NCBI RefSeq assembly: GCF_022678645.1
Contig: NZ_JALBWV010000011.1
Span: 1-64,000, forward strand
DNA: 64,000 nucleotides
Origin: Saccharopolyspora soli
Lineage (GTDB): Bacteria > Actinomycetota > Actinomycetes > Mycobacteriales > Pseudonocardiaceae
Direction: 5' to 3'
In this document: positions 44,322-52,856 of the stretch, one piece after another
How the letters are laid out: each line of letters begins with the position of its first letter
Position numbering within the stretch: position 1 is the first letter of the stretch
Position numbers and translations under genes: made by a program
Notes under the pieces: model-generated
Database searches by the model: none
Seen by the model: the letters and a program-made list of their open reading frames with translations, nothing else
What the model was told of the DNA's origin: nothing

Positions 44322-45041
44322 CTATTCGACTTCCTGGTCGGCCAGGTGGCGGGTGAAGGAGCCTTCGCCGTGTTGGGCGAGTTCGGCCAGCACCGCTTGG
44401 GGGTCGCCCGCTTCGATGGTGCGCAGCAGCTGTTCGTGGCGGGCGACGTGTTCGGTCAGGCTCTCGTAGTGGTGCTCGCGGGTGTAGAGGTTCATCGCCA
44501 TGCACAGCAGTAGTTGCTGGTGCAACGAGCGGTAGAACTCGGTGAGCCGCCGGTGTCCGGACAAATCCACAATGGACAGATGGAAGTCGTAGCCGCGCTC
44601 GACCAGTTGGGCACGGTCGTCGCGCTCGGCGCAGTCCTGCATGGCCCGCAGAGCCTGGCGGCACCGCTGCAAGCGTTCGGGGGAGTCGCAGGGCACGCCC
44701 AGTTCCACGGCGAGTCGCTCGAACCCCGCCCGCAGGTCGAGGATTTCCCGGACGTCGCTCTCGTCCAGCTTGGTGACGATGGCGCCGCGCCGCGGGACGC
44801 GGGTGATCAGTCCCTCGCGGGCCAGCGACTGCAACGCTTCGCGCAGCGGTGGCCGCGAGATGCCGAGTTGTTCGGTGAGCCGGTCCTCGATCAGCCGCTC
44901 ACCGGGACGGAGCTGTCCGCCCAGGATCATCCGGCGCAACGCGTCGGTGGCGAGTTGGACCAGCGACGGCGCCTCAATGCGTCCCGGTGGGGTGCCGAAA
45001 GGCGTTGCGACGAAGGGGTTCTCGTGATCGGGGTGGTGCAC
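44322..45041 (-). CDS. GntR-family (FadR/FCD) transcriptional regulator
   Basis: A 239-residue regulator. The winged helix holds LRPGERLIEDRLTEQLGISRPPLREALQSL; the FCD effector domain follows (DVREILDLRAGFERLAVELG, FHLSIVDLSGHRRLTEFYRSLH, HVARHEQLLRTIEAGD) with the conserved metal-binding His residues. The GTG at 45041 begins HHPDHENPF; the 30 codons further upstream are unlikely. It is divergent from an RraA-like gene and a TTGTAGACAA site lies between. Probably represses the sugar-acid module in the absence of its substrate. Confidence 0.85.
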   Translation of the reverse strand: MHHPDHENPFVATPFGTPPGRIEAPSLVQLATDALRRMILGGQLRPGERLIEDRLTEQLGISRPPLREALQSLAREGLITRVPRRGAIVTKLDESDVREILDLRAGFERLAVELGVPCDSPERLQRCRQALRAMQDCAERDDRAQLVERGYDFHLSIVDLSGHRRLTEFYRSLHQQLLLCMAMNLYTREHHYESLTEHVARHEQLLRTIEAGDPQAVLAELAQHGEGSFTRHLADQEVE

Positions 45042-45113
45042 CTCGGGGCCTCTTCCGCCGGGCTGGCGGGACCGCGATGCAGGTTGTCGGGTCTTGCCAG
45101 CACGCTTCGTTTC

Positions 45114-45123
45114 TTGTAGACAA
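45114..45123. promoter_or_regulatory. Putative FCD-GntR operator TTGTAGACAA
   Basis: TTGT-AG-ACAA fits the TNGT-N(0-3)-ACNA consensus of FadR-subfamily GntR proteins and lies in the divergent intergenic region between the GntR gene and the RraA-like gene. Confidence 0.5.
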
Positions 45124-45214
45124 TAGCTCATCGAGCGTGGTCTCGATCACGTTCCCCGCCGGACGTTCTGCCCGGCGGCGTTCGACTGATCCCAACGACT
45201 TGGACGGGAGAGTC

Positions 45215-45907
45215 ATGAACTCCGCTGAACTGCTCGCCTTGTTCGACGAACTCCGAGTGGCCGATGTCCGAGACGGCATGGACTGGGCCGGTCTGCACGC
45301 AAAGGGCACGGTGCCGCGGGAGATCGGTCCGCTGTTCCCCGGCGCCAAGGTGACGGGTATCGCGCGCACCATTCGATTCCGGCCGACCGAGCAGCAGACC
45401 GCGCAGTTGCCGCCGGAGGAGTACACCGAGTGGGCTTATCGGTACTGGTACCCGAAGCGGTATCCGGACCCCCTGCGCGGCACGTTGCAGGACGGCGAGG
45501 TCGTCGTCATCGAGTCGGCCGGTTTCCCGGACGTCGGCGAGGTCGGGTCGAACAACTCGCTGGACTGGCACGCCCACGGCGCGCGCGGCGTGATCACCTC
45601 CGGTGGGGTCCGCGACACCGACGAGTGCATCCACCAGGGCGTGCCGATCTTCTGCCGCTACCGCGCGCAGAAGATGGTGCAGGGCAGGGTGGAGTTCGAC
45701 GCCGCCCAGGTGCCGGTGAACATCGGCGGAGTGCTGGTGCGTCCCGGCGACATCGTGGTTGGCGACGGCGACGGGTTGATCGTCGTTCCCGCCGAGCAGG
45801 CCGAGACCGTCGCCAAGTATGCCCGCCAGGAGCTCGACAACGACAAGGTCGGTCGCCGGGCGATCTACGAGGGCCTCGGCTGGGCGCCCGACCACACGGT
45901 CCAGTGA
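45215..45907 (+). CDS. RraA-like protein (HMG/CHA aldolase family)
   Basis: A 230-residue member of the RraA family. Signature regions are VADVRDGMDWAGLH, the glycine-rich VGSNNSLDWHAHGARGVITSGGVRDTDEC with the Arg-Asp pair that binds pyruvate and metal, and GGVLVRPGDIVVGDGDGLIVVP. Class II aldolases of this family split 4-hydroxy-4-methyl-2-oxoglutarate or related 2-oxo acids to pyruvate. The ATG at 45215 follows GGGAGAG. First gene of a run with a beta-hydroxyacid dehydrogenase and an importer, so a sugar-acid lyase role is likely. Confidence 0.82.
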   Translation: MNSAELLALFDELRVADVRDGMDWAGLHAKGTVPREIGPLFPGAKVTGIARTIRFRPTEQQTAQLPPEEYTEWAYRYWYPKRYPDPLRGTLQDGEVVVIESAGFPDVGEVGSNNSLDWHAHGARGVITSGGVRDTDECIHQGVPIFCRYRAQKMVQGRVEFDAAQVPVNIGGVLVRPGDIVVGDGDGLIVVPAEQAETVAKYARQELDNDKVGRRAIYEGLGWAPDHTVQ

Positions 45908-45921
45908 GCGAAGGCGGGCTG

Positions 45922-46761
45922 ATGACCGACCGGGAGATCGGATTCGTCGGGGTGGGCAACATCGGTGCGCCGATGGCCCGCGCCTTGCGCATCGGCGGAT
46001 GGCAGGTGGCGGTGCACGATACCGCCCTTGATCGCGCCAAGTCCTGTTTGGACAGTGGTGCTCGGTGGGCGGCGGAGCTGCGCGACCTCGGCGGCTGCGA
46101 GCTGGTGTCGATCGCGGTGCCCGATGACGAGCAGGTCCGCAACGTGGTCCGTGGCCTGGCCGAATGCCTCGCGACCGGGAGCATCTTGGCCGTGCACAGC
46201 ACAGTTCTGCCGCGCACGCTCGAAGAGCTCGTCGAGGAATGCGACGAGGCCGGGCTTTCCATCCTCGACGCGCCGGTCAGCGGTGGGCCTGAGCGAGCGC
46301 TGCGCGGTGAGCTCACGATGGTCCTCGGAGGCTCGGATGCCGCAGTGGAGACCGCCCGGCCAGCGTTGCAAGCGATGGCGGATCGCATCGTCCGCGTCGG
46401 CGCGGTCGGCGCGGCGGCGGCCGCCAAGCTCGCCAACCAGCTGATGATGTTCTCCGCGTTGGCTGGCGTGCACGAGGCGCTGCGACTGGCCGAAGCACAC
46501 GGCGTCACCGAGGAACAGGTGCTCGATGTGGTGCGCAGCTGCACCGGAGCCTCGTGGGTGACGGAGAACTGGGGCTTCTTCGACAAGGTCGTGCAGGACT
46601 ACGACCGCAACGGGGTGCCGGTGCGCTACCGCACCTGGAGCAAAGACCTGTGGGACGTCGTGGCCGCCGCCCGGGACTGCGACGTCCGCGTACCGCTGGC
46701 CGGTCTGCTCGCGCAGCACCTCGCCGAACAGGTGGAGGAACACGGGCACCGGCCGCGCTGA
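45922..46761 (+). CDS. Beta-hydroxyacid dehydrogenase (3-HIBDH/tartronate semialdehyde reductase family)
   Basis: A 279-residue NAD(P)-dependent dehydrogenase. Rossmann motif IGFVGVGNIGAPMARAL, substrate motif DAPVSGGPERA and the catalytic Lys in AAKLANQLMMF are present. The ATG at 45922 has an AAGG/GGCGGG upstream; a GTG at 45904 overlapping the RraA stop is an alternative start. Family members act on 3-hydroxyisobutyrate, glycerate/tartronate semialdehyde or similar compounds. The pairing with RraA suggests the last steps of sugar-acid breakdown. Confidence 0.85.
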   Translation: MTDREIGFVGVGNIGAPMARALRIGGWQVAVHDTALDRAKSCLDSGARWAAELRDLGGCELVSIAVPDDEQVRNVVRGLAECLATGSILAVHSTVLPRTLEELVEECDEAGLSILDAPVSGGPERALRGELTMVLGGSDAAVETARPALQAMADRIVRVGAVGAAAAAKLANQLMMFSALAGVHEALRLAEAHGVTEEQVLDVVRSCTGASWVTENWGFFDKVVQDYDRNGVPVRYRTWSKDLWDVVAAARDCDVRVPLAGLLAQHLAEQVEEHGHRPR

Positions 46762-46802
46762 ACCCGGCTACGGCCCGGTAGGCGAAGAGTCAAGGAGGAC
46801 TC

Positions 46803-47765
46803 ATGTCGCCCAGACAAGCAACGGTGGCCCCGGAAGAACCGCTGCGGCCGACCGTTGATCCACCCCTTCCGTCGCGCCGACGTCGGCGCCGGGACACCGC
46901 CGCCGCGTGGGCGTTCCTGAGTCCGTGGGTGCTCGGGTTGGTGCTCATCACCCTGGGGCCGATGGCGTATTCGCTGTACCTGTCGTTCACCCGGTTCGAC
47001 CTGTTCAACCCGCCGGAGTGGATCGGGCTGGGCAACTACGCCGACCTGTTGGGTGCCGATCCCAGGTTCTGGCAGTCGGTGCGCGTCACGTTGCACTACG
47101 TCGCGGTGTCGGTGCCATTGGTGCTGGTCGTCTCGCTGCTGCTGGCGATGGTGCTCAACCGCGGTCTGCGCGGGCTCGGGGTGTACCGGGCGTTGTTCTA
47201 CCTGCCGTCGCTGCTGGGCACCAGCGTCGCGATCGCGGTGCTGTGGCGGCAGGTCTTCGGTGAGGACGGCCTGGTCAACCACGTGCTGCGGAGTCTGGGC
47301 TTCGAGGCGCACAGCTGGATCGGCGATCCTCGGACCGCGCTGTACACGCTGGTGGTGCTCAGCGTGTGGACCTTCGGCGCGACCATGGTGATCTTCCTGG
47401 CCGGACTGCGCCAGATCCCCGGCGAGCTCTACGACGCGGCCGAGGCCGACGGGGCGGGCCGATTACGCCGGTTCTGGCACATCACGCTGCCGCACCTGTC
47501 GCCGGTCGTGCTGTTCAACGGGTTGCTCGCGACGGTGAACGCCTTCCAGGCGTTCGCGCCCGCCTACGTGGTGAGCCGGGGGTCGGGTGGCCCCGCCGAC
47601 TCGACCCTGTTCTACACGCTGTACCTGTACGAGCGCGGTTTCAAGCAGTTCCAGATGGGCTACGCCTCGGCGATGGCCTGGCTGTTGTTGCTGGGCTTGG
47701 CCGTGTTCGCCGGTCTGCTGTTCGCCTCTGCCCGGTACTGGGTCCACTACGGAGACCAGCGATGA
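46803..47765 (+). CDS. Sugar ABC transporter permease (MalF-type, importer 5)
   Basis: A 320-residue CUT1 permease: first helix AWAFLSPWVLGLVLITLGPM, coupling motif DAAEADGAGRLRRFWHITLP. The N-terminus is Arg-rich and cytoplasmic. AAGGAGG precedes the ATG. Gene order here is permease, permease, binding protein, the reverse of the other importers. No ATPase gene. Confidence 0.9.
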   Translation: MSPRQATVAPEEPLRPTVDPPLPSRRRRRRDTAAAWAFLSPWVLGLVLITLGPMAYSLYLSFTRFDLFNPPEWIGLGNYADLLGADPRFWQSVRVTLHYVAVSVPLVLVVSLLLAMVLNRGLRGLGVYRALFYLPSLLGTSVAIAVLWRQVFGEDGLVNHVLRSLGFEAHSWIGDPRTALYTLVVLSVWTFGATMVIFLAGLRQIPGELYDAAEADGAGRLRRFWHITLPHLSPVVLFNGLLATVNAFQAFAPAYVVSRGSGGPADSTLFYTLYLYERGFKQFQMGYASAMAWLLLLGLAVFAGLLFASARYWVHYGDQR

Positions 47766-48652
47766 GCGACATCCCCAGATCTTCTCCGGTGACCAGGCTG
47801 CTGTTCCACCGCTGGACGGCTGGCCGCGTGGTTCCTGCCCTGGCCCGGCACGTCGTGCTGGTGGCCGTGCTCGTTGTCGTGCTGTACCCGCTGTGGTGGC
47901 TGGTGGGGTCGTCGTTCCGGCCGACCGAGGAGATCTTCGCCCACATCGGACCGTGGCCCGCCGACGCCACCCTGGACAACTACCGCGAGGGCTTCACCGC
48001 CGCCGGGTCCGTGCACTTCGCCCGCTTCTTCCTCAACTCGTTCGTCATCGCGGTGCTCGCCGTGCTCGGCAACGTGCTGTCCTGCGCACTGGCCGGATAT
48101 GCCCTGGCGCGGTTGGAATTCCGGTTCAGAGGACTGGTCATGGCGGCGGTGATCGGATCGATCCTGCTGCCCTACCACGTCACGATCATCCCGCAGTACG
48201 CGCTGTTCAGCGAGCTGGGTTGGGTAGGCACGATCCTGCCACTGGTGCTGCCGAAGTTCCTGGCGACCGACGCGTTCTTCGTCTTCCTGATGGTGCAGTT
48301 CCTGCGCGGACTGCCCGCCGAACTCGACGACGCCGCGCGGATCGACGGCTGCGGGCACTGGCGGATCTTCACCCGCATCGTCGTGCCGCTGTCGCTACCG
48401 GCGATCGGGACGACGGCGATGTTCACCTTCGTGCACGCCTGGAACGACTTCCTCGGACCGCTGCTGTACCTCACCGACACGGAGTCGTACACCGTCTCGC
48501 AGGGCCTGCAGATGTTCGTCGACGCCACCGGCCAGTCCGAGTACGGGTCGCTGTTCGCGATGGCGGTGCTCTCACTGGCGCCGCTGGTCGGGTTCTTCCT
48601 GTGCGCCCAGCGGCTGCTCACCGAAGGAATCGCCACCACCGGTCTGAAGTGA
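47762..48652 (+). CDS. Sugar ABC transporter permease (MalG-type, importer 5)
   Basis: A 296-residue CUT1 permease: first helix VVLVAVLVVVLYPLWWLVGSS, loop RPTEEIFAHIGPWPADATLDN, coupling motif DAARIDGCGHWRIFTRIVVP. The ATG overlaps the preceding stop (ATGA). Confidence 0.9.
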   Translation: MSDIPRSSPVTRLLFHRWTAGRVVPALARHVVLVAVLVVVLYPLWWLVGSSFRPTEEIFAHIGPWPADATLDNYREGFTAAGSVHFARFFLNSFVIAVLAVLGNVLSCALAGYALARLEFRFRGLVMAAVIGSILLPYHVTIIPQYALFSELGWVGTILPLVLPKFLATDAFFVFLMVQFLRGLPAELDDAARIDGCGHWRIFTRIVVPLSLPAIGTTAMFTFVHAWNDFLGPLLYLTDTESYTVSQGLQMFVDATGQSEYGSLFAMAVLSLAPLVGFFLCAQRLLTEGIATTGLK

Positions 48653-48671
48653 TCGACCCAGGGAGAATATC

Positions 48672-49994
48672 GTGCGCGCACCGCGTTTGTGGCCCCTGCT
48701 AGGGGTAGCCGTACTCGCGCTCTCGGCGACGTCCTGCGGAGGAACGACAACCCCGACCTCGCCCGTCGATGGCCCCGTCGCGGGTCAGATCGCCTTCTCC
48801 TGGTGGGGTGGATCGGGACGGAACAAGAAGACCAACGCGGTGGCGGACCTGTTCGAGCAGCAGCACCCAGGGGTGCGGATCTCCCGGCAACCGGGCGACT
48901 TCAGCAGCTATTGGAGCAAGCTGAACGTTCAGGCCGCGGGCGAGAACTTGCCGTGCGTGACGCAGACCCAGGCACGGCAGCTCAACGAGTACACCGCGAA
49001 CGCGATCTTCCGCCCGCTGGACGACCTGGTGGCCTCCGGAGCCATCGATGTTTCGCAGATCCCGCCGAAGATCCTCGACAGCGGCCGGGGCACCGACGGT
49101 CGGCTATACGCGATCCCGTACGGTGCCGCCTACGATAGCATCATGTACAACGCCACGGCGGCTCAGCGCGCGGGTGTTGGTGATCTTCCGCCGGATGTCA
49201 GCTGGCCGCAGTTCGCGGATTGGCTCAGGCACGCGCAGCCCGGACTGCCGAGCGGGATGGCGGCCGCCGACCTGCGCGGCGAGCTGCCGTCCTACTTCCT
49301 GTCGTGGATCACCGGGCACGGTTACTCGCTGTTCCGCGATGGCGAGGTCGGATTCCCGCCGCAGGTGGTCGCGGACTACTGGCGGTGGTGGGAGGACCTG
49401 CGCGCGACCGGTGCGACGACTTCGCCAGCCATGGTCGTCGAGGAACCCTCGCAGCCCGAACAGGGTTACCTCGCCCAGGGGCGCGTGCTGTCCGACACCC
49501 GTCCCGGCAACGCCGTGACACCGGTCCAGGAGTCCTTGGACGCCATCGGGGGTGGTGAGGTGAAGGTGGCGCCGCACCCGACCGGGCCCGCCGGGTTGGG
49601 CAACGTCATCATCACCACCGGCCTGTCGATCCCGGCCTCCTGCCCGAACGCGAGCACGGCCGCGGCGTTCATCGACTTCTTCGTCAACGATCCGCAGGCT
49701 GCGGCGATATACTCCTCGGACAACGGCGCGGTCACCAACACCGCGTTGCTCCAGCAGCAGTTGCGGGACCCGGAGTTGGCGCCGTCCAAACGTGCGGAAC
49801 TGTCGTTGTACCAGGAGATCCTGCGCCGCGATCCGCAGATCGTGCTGTTCCCGGCCGGTTACGAGGTCGCGATCGACGACAACCTCAAGCGCAGCTACGA
49901 GCGGGTTGCGTTCGGCCTGACCACCGTGGATCAGGCAGCGCAGGAGTTCGTGGTGGAAGCCAACCGAGTTCTGCGGCAGTCGGCGGGACAGTGA
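48672..49994 (+). CDS. Sugar ABC transporter substrate-binding lipoprotein (importer 5)
   Basis: A 440-residue family-1 solute-binding protein. The signal peptide ends in SATSC (Cys22). Mature segments include IAFSWWGGSGRNKKTNAVADLF and YAIPYGAAYDSIMYNATAAQRAG. The GTG start lies 20 bases after the permease stop. The amidohydrolase gene follows within ten bases, so the ligand may be a sugar acid or lactone. Confidence 0.87.
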   Translation: MRAPRLWPLLGVAVLALSATSCGGTTTPTSPVDGPVAGQIAFSWWGGSGRNKKTNAVADLFEQQHPGVRISRQPGDFSSYWSKLNVQAAGENLPCVTQTQARQLNEYTANAIFRPLDDLVASGAIDVSQIPPKILDSGRGTDGRLYAIPYGAAYDSIMYNATAAQRAGVGDLPPDVSWPQFADWLRHAQPGLPSGMAAADLRGELPSYFLSWITGHGYSLFRDGEVGFPPQVVADYWRWWEDLRATGATTSPAMVVEEPSQPEQGYLAQGRVLSDTRPGNAVTPVQESLDAIGGGEVKVAPHPTGPAGLGNVIITTGLSIPASCPNASTAAAFIDFFVNDPQAAAIYSSDNGAVTNTALLQQQLRDPELAPSKRAELSLYQEILRRDPQIVLFPAGYEVAIDDNLKRSYERVAFGLTTVDQAAQEFVVEANRVLRQSAGQ

Positions 49995-50003
49995 GGAGCA
50001 GCA

Positions 50004-50867
50004 GTGGTTTCGTGGCAATGGTCCCAGGGGCGCACGCCGGTCGTGGACGTCCATCAGCACTTCTGGCGCGTCGGCACCCGAGGCGACGCCGAGCAGGGCG
50101 TGCTGGCGGCGGACTTCCTGCCCGAGGACCTCAGACCGGAGCTGGCTTACGGCGGCGTGGACGCGACGATCCTGGTGCAGTCGGTGAATTCGCCGGAGGA
50201 GAACGACCGGATGCTGGAATTCGCCGACCAGGCGGGATTCGTGGCGGGCGTCGTCGCCTGGGTTGGGCTGGACGACCCGACTGCGGCTGGGAAGGAGCTG
50301 GCCCGACTGGCGGACCAGCCGTTGGTGCGCGGCGCGCGGTGCTTGGTCGGGCGCGACGACTGCGCAGGATGGCGCAGCGAGGCGGTGCGCGATGTGCTGG
50401 CTGAGCTGGCGAACCTCGGATGGTGCTGGGAAGTCGTGCCGGTCACCGAAGAGCAGGTTGACGTCGTGACGGAACTGGCCGCGCAGCGCCCCGACCTGAC
50501 TGTGGTCGTCGACCACCTCGGGCGTCCGCCGCTGGGTTCGGGCAGCCCGGCGGAGTGGCGATCCCGGATCCGGCGGCTGGCCGAGCTGCCGAACACCGTT
50601 GTGAAGCTGTCGGTCGGCGTCGACGTGCTGAGCTCGTGGCGCTGGAACCCGACCGAGCTGACGCCGTGCGTGCACCACGCGCTGCGGGAGTTCGGACCGG
50701 GGCGGTGCATGCTGGCCAGCAACTGGCCGGTGATCAACCTGGCCTGCCCGCACCGGCGAGCGTGGCACGACCTGGATCGCGCGGTCGTGGATGCGGGGCT
50801 CGACGAGGCGGAACTCGCCGACGTCCGAGGCGGCAATGCGGTTCGGTACTACCGTTTGAGTACTTGA
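50004..50867 (+). CDS. Amidohydrolase-2 family, L-fuconolactonase-like
   Basis: A 287-residue metal-dependent TIM-barrel hydrolase. The N-terminal VVDVHQHFWRVG gives the HxH pair; TVVVDHLGRPPLG and CMLASNWPVINL supply the further His and Asp of the active site. This pattern is typical of sugar lactonases such as L-fucono-1,5-lactonase. The GTG start follows GAGGAGCA. It is the last gene of the GntR-controlled run and fits hydrolysis of a sugar lactone to the acid. Confidence 0.82.
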   Translation: MVSWQWSQGRTPVVDVHQHFWRVGTRGDAEQGVLAADFLPEDLRPELAYGGVDATILVQSVNSPEENDRMLEFADQAGFVAGVVAWVGLDDPTAAGKELARLADQPLVRGARCLVGRDDCAGWRSEAVRDVLAELANLGWCWEVVPVTEEQVDVVTELAAQRPDLTVVVDHLGRPPLGSGSPAEWRSRIRRLAELPNTVVKLSVGVDVLSSWRWNPTELTPCVHHALREFGPGRCMLASNWPVINLACPHRRAWHDLDRAVVDAGLDEAELADVRGGNAVRYYRLST

Positions 50868-50875
50868 TCTCGTTT

Positions 50876-51070
50876 TTCAAGCGGCGAAGCCGCTTAGCAC
50901 ACCTACGGCACTCGCACCGCCGCGGGTTTTCAGGCTGTGCCCACTGGCGTTCTCTGGGAGGACCTACCTCGACGTGGTGTATTGGCATGATGTCGGGGAT
51001 CCCGGACCGAGACGGCGTCTGAGATTCCGCTACCCGCACCGCCACGCAAAACGAGTTCGGAGACAGGTTT
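50876..51070 (-). repeat. Dispersed intergenic repeat, copy B
   Basis: Reading the minus strand: CCTGTCTCCGAACTCG, GCGTGGCGGTGCGGGTAGCG, CCGGGATCCCCGACATCATG, ATACACCACGTCG, then AACCCGCGGCGGTGC and AAGCGGCTTCGCCGCTT. It is the most complete copy: the middle matches copy A, the start matches copy D and the end matches copy C. It fills nearly all of the space between two convergent stop codons. Confidence 0.75.
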
Positions 51071-51076
51071 TGAACC

Positions 51077-51901
51077 TCATTGGGTGATCTCTTCTGCGGT
51101 GAGTCGCCGCGAGAGTTCGCGTGCCACGGATTCCACGATTGGCCGGGTCCGGTCGAGTTCCGCTGCGGTGCTGCACCCGCTGATCGACAGGCTGCCCAGC
51201 ACTCGGGTGTGGTTGAGCGAGATCGCTGCGGCCACGCAGAGCACGCCCGGTCCGGATTCCTCGATGTCGAAGGCCGTGCCCCGCTGCCGGATCAGCGCCA
51301 TTTCCCGGATGAACCTCCGGGGCATGATGATCGTCCTCGGTCCGCAGCGGGCCAGCCCCGACTCGACGACGGAACGCAGTGTCGCGGGTGGGGAGAAAGC
51401 GAGGATGGCCTTGCCGAGTCCGGTGCTGTGCGCCGGAAGGCGGGCGCCGGTCCGGGAGATCCGCACATCGTTGTCGGCTCCCGGCAGTTTCGCCAGGTAG
51501 ACGACGTCCGTATCGGCCAGCACGCCGAGGTTCACGGTGTGGTTGGTGGCTTCGCGGAGGTATTCCAGGAATGGCAGCGCGGTGTCCCGCAGGCCGCACT
51601 GCCACCACGACCGCTGGCCGATTTCGACCAGTTGGATTCCGAGGCAATAGCCCTTTCCGGACCGTTCCAGCAAACCGAGATCGGCGAGTTCGGCGGCGAT
51701 TCGATGGGCGGTCGGCTTCGGCAATCCGGATTTCCTGGTCAGCTCCGCCAGCGACAACACCCATTCCTGCGGGCCGAACGAATTCAGGATTCTCGCCGCC
51801 CGTCCCAACATGGAGACGCGTGGCATGTCTTCCGGCAATTCGGTGACCGGTTCGATGGCGGTCGGTGGGATTTTGGCAGCGGATACCGGTGCGGTTGACA
51901 T
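51077..51901 (-). CDS. IclR-family transcriptional regulator (divergent)
   Basis: A 274-residue IclR protein. The winged helix includes LSLAELTRKSGLPKPTAHRIAAELADLGLLERSG; the effector domain has VNLGVLADTDVVYLAKLPG, HSTGLGKAILAF and VAAAISLNHTRVLGSLSISG. The ATG is preceded by a weak site. It is transcribed away from a second IclR gene 81 bases apart. Either could control the CoA-pathway genes or the upstream lactone module. Effector unknown. Confidence 0.87.
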   Translation of the reverse strand: MSTAPVSAAKIPPTAIEPVTELPEDMPRVSMLGRAARILNSFGPQEWVLSLAELTRKSGLPKPTAHRIAAELADLGLLERSGKGYCLGIQLVEIGQRSWWQCGLRDTALPFLEYLREATNHTVNLGVLADTDVVYLAKLPGADNDVRISRTGARLPAHSTGLGKAILAFSPPATLRSVVESGLARCGPRTIIMPRRFIREMALIRQRGTAFDIEESGPGVLCVAAAISLNHTRVLGSLSISGCSTAAELDRTRPIVESVARELSRRLTAEEITQ

Positions 51902-51982
51902 GTTTCAACTCATTTCTCGCCGGTTTCGGCCAGGTGACTCGTTTGTAGACCGGGGTGGCCTGCGCGAGCAATAATCCGTCCC

Positions 51983-52750
51983 ATGACACGGGACGGCGCG
52001 GGTTTGTCGATGGTCGAGAAATCCTGGATGGTGCTCGACGCGTTCGCGCCGGGCGGGGGGCCGATGCGGCTGACCGAGCTGGCCGACCGGGCCGGGCTGC
52101 CGCGCTCGACCGTGCACCGGCTGCTGACCAGGTTGGTCGAGGTGGGCAGCGTCGAACGGTCGGCCGACGGGTTCCACCTCGGACGCAAGTTGTTCGAGCT
52201 GGGCGCGATGGTGCCGGTCGAGCGGGGATTGCGCAACGCCGCGCTGCCGTTCATGGAAGACCTCTACATCGCCACCCACGAGGCGGTGCACATGGGCGTC
52301 ATGGACGGCTACGACGTGGTCTACGTGGAGAAGATCTACGGGCACGCGGTTTTCTCGATGCCGTCGCGGGTCGGCGGGCGGTTGCCGTTGACCTGCACGG
52401 CGATTGGCAAGGCGATGCTGGCCTTCGCCGAGCCGGAGTTCGTCGAGGCCGTCCTCGCCCAGCCGTTGCGGCGGCTGACCAGGCATTCCGTCGTCGATCC
52501 CGGCCGCTTGGCGGATGCGTTGGCGGAGATCCAGGTTTCGGGTATCGCCTACGAGTACGAGGAAGTGCAGGCCGGGGGCGGTTCGCTGGCCGCACCCGTG
52601 TTCGAGCAGGGCAAGGTCGTGGCGGCGCTGTCGGTCGCCGTTCCCGTCGCGCGTTTCCACCCGGTCCGGCTGGCGCCCGCGGTGAAGACCGCGGCGCTCG
52701 GGCTGTCCCGCCAACTCAGCCGATCCACCCGCCCGGCGGGCGGTCGGTGA
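51983..52750 (+). CDS. IclR-family transcriptional regulator (first gene of CoA-pathway run)
   Basis: A 255-residue IclR protein: helix-turn-helix MRLTELADRAGLPRSTVHRLLTRLVEVGSV, then effector domain with HMGVMDGYDVVYVEKIYG, LTCTAIGKAMLAF and GGGSLAAPVFEQGKVVAALSVAVP. It reads toward the acyl-CoA dehydrogenase operon, and a 29-base perfect inverted repeat lies between. Its position makes it the prime candidate regulator of that operon. Confidence 0.87.
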   Translation: MTRDGAGLSMVEKSWMVLDAFAPGGGPMRLTELADRAGLPRSTVHRLLTRLVEVGSVERSADGFHLGRKLFELGAMVPVERGLRNAALPFMEDLYIATHEAVHMGVMDGYDVVYVEKIYGHAVFSMPSRVGGRLPLTCTAIGKAMLAFAEPEFVEAVLAQPLRRLTRHSVVDPGRLADALAEIQVSGIAYEYEEVQAGGGSLAAPVFEQGKVVAALSVAVPVARFHPVRLAPAVKTAALGLSRQLSRSTRPAGGR

Positions 52751-52761
52751 ATTCGATTTGA

Positions 52762-52790
52762 TCGAACGTCTCGCGTGGCGAGACGTTCGA
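52762..52790. promoter_or_regulatory. 29-base inverted repeat upstream of the CoA-pathway operon
   Basis: TCGAACGTCTCGC and its exact complement are separated by three bases. It lies 11 bases after the IclR stop and about 65 bases before the acyl-CoA dehydrogenase start. It could be an operator or a very stable RNA hairpin terminating iclR. Confidence 0.6.
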
Positions 52791-52856
52791 CTTGGCCCGT
52801 CGGCCTCCGCGATGTCATGGTCCGGCAATCGGACGATGAAAACGTGGGAGGTGGGC

